Assembly (NCBI RefSeq): GCF_964355755.1
Contig: NC_092673.1
Coordinates: 31,999,001-32,059,000, forward strand
Direction of reading: 5' to 3'
DNA: 60,000 bases
From: Antedon mediterranea
Taxonomy: Eukaryota > Echinodermata > Crinoidea > Comatulida > Antedonidae
Part shown: positions 12,501 through 23,163 of the stretch, in pieces
Numbering within the stretch: position 1 is the stretch's first letter
Layout: each line of letters starts with the position of its first letter
Made by a program: the position numbers and the translations under genes
The notes under the pieces: generated by a model
Databases searched by the model: none
Seen by the model: only the letters and a program-made list of their open reading frames with translations
Told to the model about the DNA's origin: nothing

Positions 12501-13037
12501 TTTGTAAGTAAACTGATATTTTGACTCTAAAGGGTGTTGAAAGATGTGTTGGGTGGGGTGATGATGAGGGGATGCGTAGTGGAGGAAAGAGGTTCACGTC
12601 ACTACTTCAAATTTATCTTGGATTGTTTTTATTTAAAAAAAAAAATGTACATTAGATAGAGTTTAACTCCATGATCAATTCGGAATCAACAGCAGATGTT
12701 GTTGTAATTTGTCAATAAGTCTCCATACACTCATAATGAAAAAAAAAACCCGTACAACGTCCCAAAAACGAATTGCGTACTTCAGTTATTTGCCCACCCT
12801 AATACCGTTCGACTCGCTTTAGCTTCGACGGGCCAGTCCTACCCTAAAATATACCGCCTCTACACTGTAACATTAAAGTACGGTACGGTATACAGAATAT
12901 TATTAAATTGTTTTATATTTTTTTTTTAATTACATAACACTAGTTGCGGCAAAGGAAGCAATAATCTACCTAGTCCGCAAGAAATGCGGATTAAGCTACC
13001 AAGAAGCCGATGCGGAGTGTGTGGCCACGGAATTTAG
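5014..13037 (+). CDS. Multi-exon gene: C2H2 finger, SWIM-like, SAP, transposase-like core and OTU protease (HMGXB3-like / KDZ-type)
   Basis: I read these exons from frame, family-like sequence and GT-AG borders: 5014-5181, 5307-6558, 6730-6869, 7110-7311, 7438-7539, 7630-7826, 7984-8122, 8303-about 8796, about 9226-9454, 9549-9584, 9679-9753, 9935-10009, 10320-10382, 10492-10560, 10710-10981, 11132-11392, 11618-11671, 11857-11915, 12022-12121, 12236-12300, 12414-12503, 12944-13037. Nearly all junctions are phase-compatible. From memory, the 5307-9454 part matches large invertebrate and fish proteins annotated 'HMG domain-containing protein 3-like', which I believe derive from KDZ/Zisupton transposons. 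The 5-prime end is incomplete. Breaks: single-base shifts near 6221 (TT) and 6383 (A run), and a SINE plus a 215-bp duplication at 8797-9440. Exon 5307-6558 also contains a stop at 6119-6121, so an unrecognised intron probably lies near 6030-6120. It may be a functional domesticated gene, an autonomous transposon copy or an early pseudogene. Confidence 0.7.
8797..9010 (-). mobile_element. tRNA-derived SINE inserted in a coding exon
   Basis: On the minus strand the head reads GATGGTGTAATGG, like an A box, and GGGTTCGAGGTTATC, like a B box. A body follows with CTTAGGCAAGATGCTTTACTC, and the element ends in an A tail (seen as a T run at about 8801-8815 on the plus strand). It lies directly after the family-conserved FLNN residues of the transposase-like exon, so it interrupts the reading frame unless it is spliced out. 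No clean target-site duplication was found, perhaps because the flanking 215-bp duplication obscures it. Confidence 0.65.
9011..9440 (+). repeat. Perfect-looking 215-bp tandem duplication inside the gene
   Basis: 9011-9225 and 9226-9440 begin CTCTCCAGTATATACAGC and end AAAGCAGTTGT with no difference that I noticed. The repeated unit contains coding sequence of the transposase-like gene. Because the two copies are so alike the event is recent, or it is an assembly artefact. The first copy abuts the SINE. Confidence 0.85.
10080..10130 (+). repeat. Tetranucleotide microsatellite (ACCG/ACGA-type)
   Basis: An imperfect run of ACCG, GACC and AACG units lies in an intron between exons 9935-10009 and 10320-10382. 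No function is inferred. Confidence 0.6.
10710..11392 (+). other. OTU cysteine-protease domain exons
   Basis: Exon 10710-10981 contains PPTPGDGNCLYHAL, the OTU signature: Asp-Gly-Asn-Cys with Cys as the candidate nucleophile. Exon 11132-11392 supplies the rest: TWDAYIEGVRTQGVWGDQVV with the typical W-G-D, a hydrophobic strand (NIKIVSS), and LAYIEGLHYSA with the candidate catalytic His. All three landmarks are present and well spaced, so the fold looks intact and possibly active as a deubiquitinase or deSUMO-like enzyme. Fusion of OTU proteases to transposase-related proteins is known for KDZ-type elements as I recall, and it supports one gene running from 5 to 13 kb. The small acidic exons between (9549-10560) look like a disordered linker. 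Confidence 0.8.
11618..13037 (+). other. C-terminal exons of the OTU/transposase-like gene
   Basis: Six short exons follow the OTU domain with matching phases: DNRCDDTSEYINEQ, SSYVMTVMSENVPEA, then HMEYFQNTDNDKYLYIQKD, DYFHLVEQMLRKMTYSTW and AIRCIYNLPPSAT. The last exon (12944-13037) in the spliced phase ends RIKLPRSRCGVCGHGI at a TAG stop. It is Cys-rich, with C-x2-C, like a small knuckle. Another frame of the same exon is also open (LVRKKCGLSYQEADAECVAT) but does not fit the donor phase. The function of this tail is unknown. Confidence 0.55.
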
Positions 13038-13762
13038 TAAACGGAAAGTAATTCGGAATTTCAAGTCAAATTAAAACTACCCCATCGGGCACAGAACATC
13101 ATTTCAACATCATGTTAACAGTGTATTCAAAACGATGATTCAATGTTGAAAATTATCTTTATAACTAACCGTTAACGTTTATTTATCAATGTTAATTTAA
13201 CGTTTAAATCCAGTTGATTTTGGTTAAAATAATGTGTTTCAAAAAATTGAAAGTAGGTAGTGTTTTTTAACAATGTTTTCATCATTGAATAAAGGTTGTA
13301 AATGATGATGGCATGTTTTAACCCCATTACAGTATTACGTTTCTTTATCAATCTCATTTCAACGTACCTAGTCCGCAAGAAATGCGGATTAAGCTACCAA
13401 GAAGCCGATGCGGAGTGTGTGGCCACGGAATTTAGTAAACGGAAAGTAATTCGGAATTTCAAGTCAAATTAAAACTACCCCATCGGGCACAGAACATCAT
13501 TTCAACATCATGTTAACAGTGTATTCAAAACGATGATTCAATGTTGAAAATTATCTTTATAACTAACCGTTAACGTTTATTTATCAATGTTAATTTAACG
13601 TTTAAATCCAGTTGATTTTGGTTAAAATAATGTGTTTCAAAAAATTGAAAGTAGGTAGTGTTTTTTAACAATGTTTTCATCATTGAATAAAGGTTGTAAA
13701 TGATGATGGCATGTTTTAACCCCATTACAGTATTACGTTTCTTTATCAATCTCATTTCAACG
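12967..13762 (+). repeat. 398-bp tandem duplication covering the last exon and 3-prime flank
   Basis: 12967-13364 and 13365-13762 both start TACCTAGTCCGCAAGAAATG and end ATCTCATTTCAACG, with no difference that I noticed. The second copy repeats most of the last coding exon without its splice acceptor, so it should be non-coding 3-prime sequence. The unit also contains part of the GTTAACGTT-rich repeat that continues downstream. Confidence 0.85.
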
Positions 13763-14460
13763 TTAAGTTAACGTTAAAATCGAGTTGGCATTTTTGGTTA
13801 AAATGGCAACATTTCATCATTGAAAAAAAAGTTGAAATTATGTTTTCATGTTTTAACCCCATTTACGTTTCTCTATCAATCTCATTTCAACGACTATTTA
13901 ACGTTAAAATCGAGCTGGTGGGTAAAATGGCAACATGATTTTAACAAATAACACGTTTGTTTATCAACTTTGTTTTAACGTTAATTCAACGTTGAAATCT
14001 AGTTGGCATTTTTGGTTAAAATGACAACATGTTTTCAACATTGATAAAGGTTAAAAATTAGATTGTGTTATAAACAAGTTAGTATGTTTTTTTATAAACT
14101 TTAATGTAACATTAAAATCCAGTTGGCATTTTTGGTTAAAATATATGACAACATGTTTTCAACATTGAATAAAAAGGTTGAACTTACATTGTGTTTTAAC
14201 CCCATTATTACGTTTGTTTTTAAATCTTATTTCAACGTTAATTTAACGTTGAAATCCAGTTGACAATTTTGGTTGAAATGACAACATGTTTTCAACATTG
14301 GTTAACGTTTGAAATGATGCCGTATTTTCAATCAATACAATTAGGCCTACGTTTGTTTACTAATGTTATCTCAACGCTAATTCAACATTGAATTAATGAT
14401 AAGATTTCTACCTTGGATTTAGTTGATTATTCTACAATCAACATTGATATTTTGGTTGAT
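13763..14460 (+). repeat. Degenerate tandem repeat rich in AACGTT palindromes
   Basis: Phrases such as TTTAACGTT(A/G)AAATC.AGTTG, ATTTTTGGTTAAAAT and ACAACATGTTTTCAACATTG recur roughly every 110-130 bases, diverged from each other and from the end of the 398-bp unit upstream. No ORF. From 14461 to about 15590 I see nothing beyond AT-rich non-coding sequence. Confidence 0.6.
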
Positions 14461-15593
14461 TTAAAATATTAAAAAGAACAGTAGATACAGGCATGAATAT
14501 TTTCATAACCTAATTTATCAATTTTTACTAACTTAACCTTATTTTTGCTTGGAAATATCATTTGTCCATTCGTCTGCAAGCCTATCGTTTTACAGTATTA
14601 CAAATGTCTTAATTAAATGCACTGTGTTGAAGCATGGAGGTATCTATTTTACCTCCGTGGTTGAAGGGTGCAGTATGCTTGAATTTACAGTTTGTCTGTA
14701 ATAATTTCTGCTACAGTATTTTGTAGTATTCTGAAAGATATGCTACTTTAATTAGGGTGTATTTAAAACAATAATCATAATGACGGTTACATTGATTAAA
14801 CATTAAATTATTACCCGAACTTTCTTTAAAAAAATACAAACAATAAGTCAATCTATCAATGGAATTTATAAATTATATCTTAAGTTTAGGAAGTATTTTT
14901 ATGTTTTACATTGTAATGTTTAATGTCCTTTGGAAACTCAGCCTATAAAAAGCCTTTTTTTAGATTCGTACATCATTTTTAACAATTGGGATTTTTCTTG
15001 TGATCTGTTTTTTACTGTATGTTCTGTGAAACAATAAAAATGATATGAAAAATTAATATGATTTTGAAATTATGAAGATATACAGTAATTCGGTAAATAA
15101 TGGCCAATGTAGTAGGCCTACACAGTAGTATAACACTACCGTAATATTTTTCGTATGCTGCGCAGGAGGCCCCTAGCTATGCTAGTTAATAATAGTTACA
15201 TGCAAAGGATGGCCACCGGCGACGGTTTTCAGCCGTTCCTACGGACAATGCAGTTATTTTTTAGGCCTACGTTGTGTGATGTCTAGCATTAATTTGTTTT
15301 TTTAAGGTTGTTATAGTTTTATGTTATTTTTTAATGTATTTATCCGATTCTTTATGTGGAGATCTAAGAGTGAGATATGGTATAAACCGCCTGCAAGAAA
15401 CAGGTTAGATTCACTGAATATTCTACTGATAAAAATATTGTATATAAAAACGGAACAGAAAAGATTCGATATACAAACCACCTTGGATTAATAATAATAA
15501 TGGTCTATCAAACTGCCATTTGGATATGTCGACGCAACTCTAGGAAAAGTAACGCTTTAGTAACGCAATTTACTTACAGAAACAAAATACATA

Positions 15594-15800
15594 TATTTTC
15601 CCTCTAAAAAATGGTATCGTCAGGAACGTGTTCCCCTCGCAGACATACCGCCTTGCAGACATTACAGAAACAAAGTACAAATATTTTTCCTTCTAAAAAA
15701 AATGGTATCGTCGAGAATGTGTTCCTCTGGCGGACATACCGCCTGGCAGACATACCGCATGGCAGACAGTCTGCAGCAGGATCTCTATCCCCGAATCAAA
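15594..15800 (+). repeat. Short duplicated block with GCAGACATACCGCC motifs
   Basis: TATTTTTCCTTCTAAAAAA plus ATGGTATCGTC occurs at about 15594 and 15687. Between and after the copies, CAGACATACCGC repeats several times. A local ORF at 15611 is composed of this repeat and is not believable as a gene. 15801-16240 holds nothing that I recognise. Confidence 0.5.
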
Positions 15801-16244
15801 GATAGTGTACACTATCTTTGCCCGAATGCACGAAAACACCAACAATCCAAAATGTAAGAGCACCCTCTATCTATTCAACATTGCGCCACCACGTGTATCT
15901 AAACCAAAAGCCTACTTGCTAATTTTAATATTTCTATAATTTAGAAAACAATTAGATTTATCATATCACCTTTGATAATTATAATGTTAAATTTCAACTA
16001 TCCAGATGCGAATTTTAGGTTGGGTTTTAAAAAAACTCGACTTCATAATATGCTTCAATTTCGAATATCTGCTTAAAACATATTTATTTATTTATTTATT
16101 CTGCCATAAACTTTTATTCACAACATATTAGTAGGCCTACAACACAATATATTGCATGAATTTTTTTTAAATATTGTTTTTTTTTTTAAATAGAGATATG
16201 TGACACTGTATTTGTCGAACATGTATGGTACCATATATTTACAT

Positions 16245-16690
16245 ATGCTTAATACGAAAAGATATTAAAATTCAGTGACTTATTTCTATTTTATATCACT
16301 GTGCTCCACTGGCTCCAAGTTGGGTCCACTTGAGCACAGTGTATTAACATACAAAAAGATATTTAAATTCCGTGAATTATTTCTATTTTATATCACTGTG
16401 CTCGCCTGGTGCCCAATTGGGTACACTTGAGTACATTGTATTAAAATACGAAAAGATATTACAATTCAGTGACTTATTTCTATTTTATATCACTGTGCTC
16501 CACTGACGCCAAATTGGGTCCACTTGAGCACAGTGTATTAAAATACAAAATGATATTAAAATTCAGTGACTTATTTCTATTTTATATCAATGTGCTCCAC
16601 TGACTGGCGCCAAATTGGGTCCACTTGAGCACAGTGTATTAACATACGAAAAGATACTAAAATTAGTGACTTATTTCACTGGTGCTAAAA
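16245..16690 (+). repeat. Tandem repeat, period about 97 bp, four to five copies
   Basis: TATTTCTATTTTATATCA occurs at about 16281, 16379, 16475 and 16572, each followed by TGTGCTC, a GCCAA.TTGGGTCCACTTGAG segment and ATACGAAAAGATA. The last copy is truncated. It lies directly upstream of the LINE fragment. Confidence 0.8.
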
Positions 16691-16774
16691 ATTTGGTCCA
16701 CTGAACCAGTTACCGTAGTACTATTTCTATTTCGGAAGTAAATAAAGGCATAAATGGCTGAGGTTGAGGTGCGA

Positions 16775-17195
16775 CATAAATTCATCAAATGACAAATCAA
16801 AGAAAACAAAACTTAGGAAAGAAAGAAATCAAATCATAAAGAATATTCATACTGAACTTAATAAAGAAAAAGAAGACACACTAAGAGAAAAGATAGCTGA
16901 CATTGAAAAATTCAAAGATGACTCAACAAGAATGTACCAAGCAGTAAAAAACCTAAAACTTAACGAAAATAAAAGACTTGTGGTAGAAACAGAGTTCGGT
17001 ATAACAACAAACGAAGAAGAGCAGGTAGAAATAATTAGCAAATTCTTTGAAAACGTCTATCACAAATCACAAGAAAAACCTATAAACGAAAACATTAAAC
17101 CTATTGAAATGAAGTCTCCCTTTACAAGTGATGAAGCTGCCAAAGCAGCGAAATGCTTAAAAAATAATAAAAGCCCAGGAAGTGACCAAGTATAC
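16775..17195 (+). pseudogene. Non-LTR retrotransposon fragment, 5-prime part (split by the BEL element)
   Basis: The ORF encodes a Lys/Glu-rich helical stretch ending in AAKAAKCLKNNKSPGSDQVY. The N-K-S-P-G-S-D motif marks the start of many LINE reverse transcriptases. It stops at 17195, where the BEL 5-prime LTR begins. The LINE resumes at 23692 in the same sense, so this is the host copy into which the LTR element jumped. The clade is not determined. Confidence 0.8.
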
Positions 17196-17705
17196 TGTCA
17201 TGACGTCATTTGTTTTCAATTTGTGATTTGCGTGCCAGTGCGCGTACAATACGCAGACTGAACGAAATCATATACATGGTATCGTGTGAGATATTCATGC
17301 AGTGTAATCATCTTTATTTGTTATTTGGAACCCTTTGGGTGAGTTTAATTAGAATCGTTTATTAATATGTTTAGCCAGGAGTCTGCAGGGGCAGTCTTTG
17401 AGTTGTGTATACCTTTGAAAATTAGATATTTCATTGTTGTTAAAGTTCATATATCTAGGCCTCACTTGACGTTATCACTTCGTTTAAGTCGAGTCGGCGT
17501 ACGAGTGTCTACGTCTTTCTATTACTATAGAGGGGGTAGTCGTACTATTCTTTATTATCATATGTTTCGAAGTATTTGTTGACTACAGAACTATCTACTT
17601 AGTGTATTTTGTTTGTTCTTATAGACAACCCAACACAGTTGTTGAATAATAATAAATCTAATAAAGACAACATATTGCAACAACGTGTTCACCGATTCCA
17701 CAACA
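17196..17705 (+). repeat. 5-prime LTR of the BEL/Pao element
   Basis: 510 bp, matching 23164-23691 closely. Differences seen include ATTTG versus CAATTG near the start, an extra ATTTGG triplet region, and a 15-base insertion in the 3-prime copy near 23664. The many small differences imply that the insertion is not very recent. Confidence 0.9.
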
Positions 17706-17732
17706 GCTTCAACAACTAGTGAAATAATTACA

Positions 17733-19163
17733 ATGGCAGACTTAAACAAACTGAAGCTTACCAGACGGAACAGCAAAGGTCAGTTAACAAGGACTCTGTC
17801 CATGATAGAATCACTACTTAAAGAAAATTGCAAACCAGATGTTTTAAAAACTTACATTATCAAGGCGGAGGAACAGTTCAGAAAAGTTGAGTTAAAACAC
17901 TCTGAACTGATTGATGTAATTGAAGACCAGGGAGAATTTGAAACGGAAGAGAAATGGATGTCAGAATGTGAGATGGATTTCCTTCAAAAGTTGGTATGTG
18001 CAAAACGGGAGATTACCCTGCGCCACTCACAATCTACAGTCGATGTACCATTCTCAACTCCAACAACTCCTCTTCAAACATCAGCCTCAACGCAGCCTGC
18101 TGGTACGGTTGCCTCGCCGCCTGCATTCAGTTCACCTACACCTCGACCTGCTATGGCAAGGTCAACGCCTACCATGGCAAAGATGAAGTATCCTACATTT
18201 AATGGCAACATCCGGGATTACAAAAGATTTAAAGAATTATTTACACATTGTGCAACTAATCTAACTGAGATTGAATGTTTCTACCAGCTAACTGAATCTA
18301 TGATTAACAGCAAAGAAAGAAACATGGTTAAAGGATGTATCGATGTGGCTAGAGCTTGGGAAGTGTTAGATGAACGCTACGGAGACAAAGACAGAGTGGT
18401 TGATAGTCTGTTGAAGGATCTAGAGAATTTAAAGTCCTATGAAAGTAAGGACAAGATCAACATTCCAGCCATGAGTCGTTTTGTCCAAACCCTTCAAACG
18501 TTTGAAACCAGAGCGGAAACCATTGGTTTATCTGGAGAATTGAACAGCAAAATCATGCTGAGCCAAATAAAACAGAAGTTACCAGAAGAACACAGAATAG
18601 CTTACTATAAAAGCGTTAGGGACAACGACACAAGTCATTTTCTCACTGGCTTGGTTAAATGGCTGTACAGCCAATTATTGTTACTTGAGAAAGCTATGCC
18701 CATGACTGAAACTGAATCATCTTCATCGTCAAAGAAGGCTTCAAATGCTGCTGTAGTGTCATCTGCAGAAGGATACAAGTCAGACTACAATAGAAATCCC
18801 AAGTGTGCACTGCATCCAACTGCGAATACTCATTTCTTAAATAGTTGTAACAAGTTTCGAAGTTTGTCTCAAAAGAAGAAATATGAAGTGATGAAAAAGA
18901 ACAGAATCTGTTTTAGATGTGGTCACCACAATTGCTCTACTGGTAAACCTCCATATGATAAGAATTCCTGTCAATTTGCGGCACCTTGTGGAACTCCATC
19001 TTGTGGAAGTAACCTTCACTTTCCGGCTGTTTGTCCTGTCTTGTATGAAAGAAAGGATCAACCCAATCTTAATTGCAATGCTCAACCATTTCAACCAGCG
19101 GATTCAACCACAGTTGTTAAGCAGGCAGGCATGGTCACCCACAATGGAGAAAGTAAATTATAA
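17733..19163 (+). CDS. Gag-like protein of the BEL/Pao element
   Basis: I start at the ATG at 17733, 28 bases inside the LTR boundary; the frame is also open upstream through the LTR end. A coiled, charged N-terminus is followed by a Pro/Ser/Thr-rich linker. Next comes a DUF1759-type capsid-like region from MKYPTFNGNIRDYKRFKELF to about residue 330, as in BEL/Pao Gags. The C-terminus holds Cys/His knuckles (RICFRCGHHNCS, PCGTPSCGSNLHFPAVCP). It ends at TAA (19161-19163), and the pol region follows in the same frame with no spacing. Either this stop is a lesion or the element relies on readthrough; I cannot tell which. It is an old genomic copy and I see no reason to think it produces particles. 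Confidence 0.88.
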   Translation: MADLNKLKLTRRNSKGQLTRTLSMIESLLKENCKPDVLKTYIIKAEEQFRKVELKHSELIDVIEDQGEFETEEKWMSECEMDFLQKLVCAKREITLRHSQSTVDVPFSTPTTPLQTSASTQPAGTVASPPAFSSPTPRPAMARSTPTMAKMKYPTFNGNIRDYKRFKELFTHCATNLTEIECFYQLTESMINSKERNMVKGCIDVARAWEVLDERYGDKDRVVDSLLKDLENLKSYESKDKINIPAMSRFVQTLQTFETRAETIGLSGELNSKIMLSQIKQKLPEEHRIAYYKSVRDNDTSHFLTGLVKWLYSQLLLLEKAMPMTETESSSSSKKASNAAVVSSAEGYKSDYNRNPKCALHPTANTHFLNSCNKFRSLSQKKKYEVMKKNRICFRCGHHNCSTGKPPYDKNSCQFAAPCGTPSCGSNLHFPAVCPVLYERKDQPNLNCNAQPFQPADSTTVVKQAGMVTHNGESKL

Positions 19164-21845
19164 GTGACTTTACCTACTGTTATGGGGTACCTGAGATGTG
19201 GCAAAACCCGCCGTCTAGTGCGTATCTTATTGGATGGTGGAAGCCAAGCGACACTTCTGAGATCGGGACTCATTCCACTTACTAATCAAGATGTTTATCA
19301 AAAACACGATCTGAGTCTGGTTGGTGGTAAGAAAATTACTAAGAAACTACGATTGCTGAATTGCTACATTGCAGACGTAAATGGTACATGGTCTTGTCCA
19401 CTCACCGTCACAGAAATAGACGAACCCTGCGGAGATGCTCCTGTAGTATACAAAGAACAGCTTAAGCAATACAGTCATCTAAATGAAATTGATTTACAAG
19501 TTGCTCCATACCCAACTATTGATGTACTGCTTGGTGTCGATAACACACACTTAATGATTTGGGAAGAGTACCTCCGAGGTGAATGTATCAATGAACCTGT
19601 AGCCGTGAAATGTCCTTTTGGATGGTTTATCCAAGGAGGACAACTCACCACATCAGCACTCTTCAACTATGTTAATGTGTCTGCAGTTGGACCAATGGAA
19701 GATTTTCTTGGCATTGAGACAATGGGTTTAGAACCAAAGAAGTCCAAATGCTCTGAACATCTTACAAACCGCAAGGCAACGGAAGCAATTGATCAGAGTG
19801 TAAAACAACTGCCAAATGGAACTTATGAAATTAGATTGCCTTGGAAAAGGGCACCAAATGACCTTCCAGATAACTATGGGTATGCTGTGAAGAGACTGAA
19901 GAGCATAGAAAAGCAATTTGAGAATAGAAGCATAGAATGGGAAGTGTATTGCGAACAAATGAAAGATCAACTTAAAAGAGGTGTCTCTCGTCGAGTGACA
20001 GAAGCAGAGCTACAAAGAGATAGAGAGGCTGGAAAGAAGATGTGGTTTTTACCACACTTTGCCGTAACCAAAGAATCCAAAACAACACCTGTGAGAGTGG
20101 TATATGATGGGAAGGCAAGATTTCAAGGCCATTCTCTTAATGATTATTTATATAAAGGAGAAAATGTTAATACAGATCTTTTTGATGTTGCCTTACGATT
20201 CCGAGAAGACGAAGTTGGTATAATTGCTAACATTAGTAAGATGTTCCAGGCTATTAAAATCAGTTCTGATGATGCCCGCTTTCATCGATTTGTGTTCAGA
20301 GAGAATCCTAACCATCCAATTCAAGTGTACGAGTTGACGACTGTTACATTTGGTGACAAGCCATCACCAACTGCGGCTATTGTGACTTTGAGGCATATAG
20401 TATCTGAGCATGCACCCGGTGATAAACAATTAGAAAGAATTGTTACTGACCAGTTTTACATGGATGATTTGAATGAATCTGTTACTGATGCTAATGAGGC
20501 CGACAACTTAGAGTCTAAACTCATTGAGACTCTGAAGAAAGGAAACTTCAATATCAGGAAATGGCAATCCAACGTTAGGAATATGTGTGATGAATCAGAA
20601 GACGCCACTGCTGCAACAGCTTTGGGAACAAAGTGGGACCTTGTGAACGACACTCTAAAGGTCAAAGAGGTAAAACTAATTCAAGGTCTAACCCCAACTA
20701 AACGTAGCATTCTGAAACAAACCGCTTCTTACTATGACGTAATCGGTATGCTTTCCGGTGTCCTTGTCCGACCGAAAACACTGTTACAAAAACTGTGGCA
20801 ACTAAACATTGATTGGGATACACCACTTAACCAGAGAGGTGAACTTTGTGCTATTCTCAGTGAAATCAATAAAGACCTTGAAAAAGCAAGTGACATAGAA
20901 ATTCCAAGATGTCTTATTCCAGAGCCATTTAGAGGAAAAAGACCATTACCAAAAGTATCTCTGCATGGTGCAAGTGATGCTTCAGAAGATGCTATGGGTA
21001 TCGGAGTTTGGCTAAGGTGGTCACATGAAGAGTCAACTGAAGCTTATTTGTCGTTTGTGTGCGCCCGAGCCAGACTCACACCACTTAAACAATCAAGCAT
21101 CCCCATGAAAGAACTTCAAGCAATTCTGCTGCTTTCAAGGCTGATGCTCACTGTAAAGAATGCTTTGAGGTTTGACATAGTTTATTCAAAGATTTGGACA
21201 GACAGTATGACTGCCATCAGTTGGCTGAGAGGTCAATCTAAATCTTTCCGATCGTATGTTGCATACCGTGTAGGTGAGATCACTTCTGAATTTGACCCGA
21301 TCAAAGATATTGCCTTTGTACAATCAGACCAGCACACTATAGATATTGTTTCAAGAGGAGGAAACATTGACGATATGAAGCAAGTCATCGATGGACCAGG
21401 GTTCCTACGATCACCACCAATCTCTTGGCCTAAAACTCCGACAAATGTTCAAGTAGCTCCTGAAGATGGAGAACAAAAGAAATTCCATGTCCGTAATGCT
21501 AATACACTAACACTCAAAATAAAGGCTATCCCTGAATTTGAAAGAATACTTGATCCCACCAAGTTTTCTAGTTGGCCAAAACTTAAGATGGTAACAGCAA
21601 GAGTTGTGTCCTTAAAGCAGTTACCAAAGAACCAATGGTTAAAGAAGTTAACTTCACAAATTTCTGAGTGGCCTTCACCACATGCATTGAAGGAAGCTGA
21701 GTTGCTTTGGATCCGACAGGGACAGGCTGAGATAAATTTCAATGATCACAACATCATGAAGCTAGATCCAGTCTTCGATGAGAAAGAAGGAGTGTACCGT
21801 GTTGGTGTGGATGGATTAAGAATGCACCACTGTCGTATGACATAA
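19164..21845 (+). pseudogene. BEL/Pao Pol part 1: protease, reverse transcriptase, RNase H
   Basis: It is in frame with gag after the TAA. The protease region reads LLDGGSQATLL where the A17 family normally has D-S-G. The reverse transcriptase spans roughly residues 280-450, with the YMDD box present. Its motif A, normally an Asp-Ile-x-Lys-Met-Phe pattern, begins with Asn here (ANISKMFQAI), so the first catalytic Asp appears lost. The RNase H region shows GASDASEDAMG and WTDSMTAISWL. The ORF ends early, at 21845, because of a one-base discontinuity in an A run near 21820. Reading frame 2 then carries on with the integrase. Loss of a metal-binding Asp argues that this copy is inactive. Confidence 0.85.
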
Positions 21846-23011
21846 GACACCCTTACCTACTACCGAAGGGAAGCCATATCAGTTTACTGATTGTTCGGGA
21901 TAGACACAGACACTCTTTACATGGGGACCACCTGAGAACCGCATCAGAGGTCAGAAAGAAGTTTTGGATTATTGGGGATACCAACATCTCAAAAACAGTT
22001 GTACGACAATGTACTATTTGTAGGAGACACAAAGGGAAGCCAATAGAGCAGGAGATGGCTGACCTACCAGACTTCCGAGTGAAACCATGCTCACCGCCAT
22101 TTAGTTCCACACTCGTAGACTATCTGGGCCCAGTTAACGGTAAACTGAACAAAAATACCACCACAAAAGGATATTGTGCAGTTTTTACGTGTGCCGTAAC
22201 TAGAGCTGTACACTTAACCTGTGTCCAAGATCTTATTACCCAAGCGTTCCTACAAGCAATGGAACGATTTGTAAGCATCAGAGGAGCACCATCTTTGTTG
22301 GTGAGTGACAATGGCACATGTTTCAGAGGGGCTGACAATACAATAAATGAGTTGAATTTGAGACTATACCAGACGAAGATACGAGAACAATGCCAACGTT
22401 ATAATGTGCAGTGGCAATTTGGACCACCAGGTGAACCTCATCACCAAGGAGCTGTTTATCGCATGGTTCAAGAGGTGAAGAAAGGCATGAGACCGTTGGT
22501 GAAAGCTGATAGACTAACATTTGTTGAATGGGAGACGGTGTTCTGTCAGATATCTGGTCTTATCAATAGTCGACCTTTGACAGCCAAGTCATCATCGCCC
22601 CTGGATCACCCGCCAATAACTCCTAATCATTTCCTGATTAGAAGAGGTGATTTACAGTGTCCGGAAGTACCGTGTGAAGAATTCCATGGAAATTTGAGAA
22701 AACGGAGAGAAATTTGTAACTCTATGGTGAATGGTTTCTGGCACCGATGGATGGAGTGTATCCATAAGCTCTCACCAAGACTTAAATGGCAGAAATCAAT
22801 AGAAAATGTAATGGAAGGTGACATAGTGCTTGTCATTGGTGAGAACAAGAAACGTGGTAGTTGGAAAATGGCAGAAATCAGTAAAGTTTATCCAGGGAAA
22901 GATGACCTTGTTAGGATTGTTGTCATAAGATTTGCAGATGGTATCAATGCTAAGAAACCAGTTACTAAGTTGATCATGCTAATGAAGAGCACCGAACGTT
23001 CAGACATGTAG
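21830..23011 (+). pseudogene. BEL/Pao Pol part 2: integrase
   Basis: The shifted frame is open from about 21830 and joins the long ORF beginning at 22055. A His/Cys zinc-binding region ends in VRQCTICRRHKGKP. The catalytic core has TLVDYLGP and LLVSDNGT, giving the first two Asp. At the third acidic position the usual G-G-V-W-E-R pattern reads HHQGAVYRMVQE, so the catalytic Glu seems to be missing or displaced. A Pao-type C-terminal domain (GDIVLVIGENKKRGSWKM) follows. The element is thus likely integration-defective. Confidence 0.82.
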
Positions 23012-23163
23012 TGATATGTGGATCAGATGATGTTCCTTGACCACTTTGATTGATGATTTAAAGTGTAATTGACATTTATGAACTTTTCATTGTTACATTT
23101 AAAGTTGTAGACTTACTTATTGTTACTAGTTGTGACCATCCGTCACTTTTTAGGGGGCTGGGA

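Noticed and set aside
12944-13073. Alternative last-exon frame ending RKVIRNFKSN
   Set aside because: It is open but does not match the phase of the donor at 12503, while the frame ending CGVCGHGI does.
13172-13755. Two identical minus-strand ORFs (MGLKHAIIIYNLYSMMKTLL...)
   Set aside because: They duplicate each other because of the 398-bp tandem repeat and lie in AT-rich non-coding repeat.
16847-22848. Minus-strand ORFs opposite the LINE and BEL element
   Set aside because: Shadows of the plus-strand coding frames without any recognisable domain.
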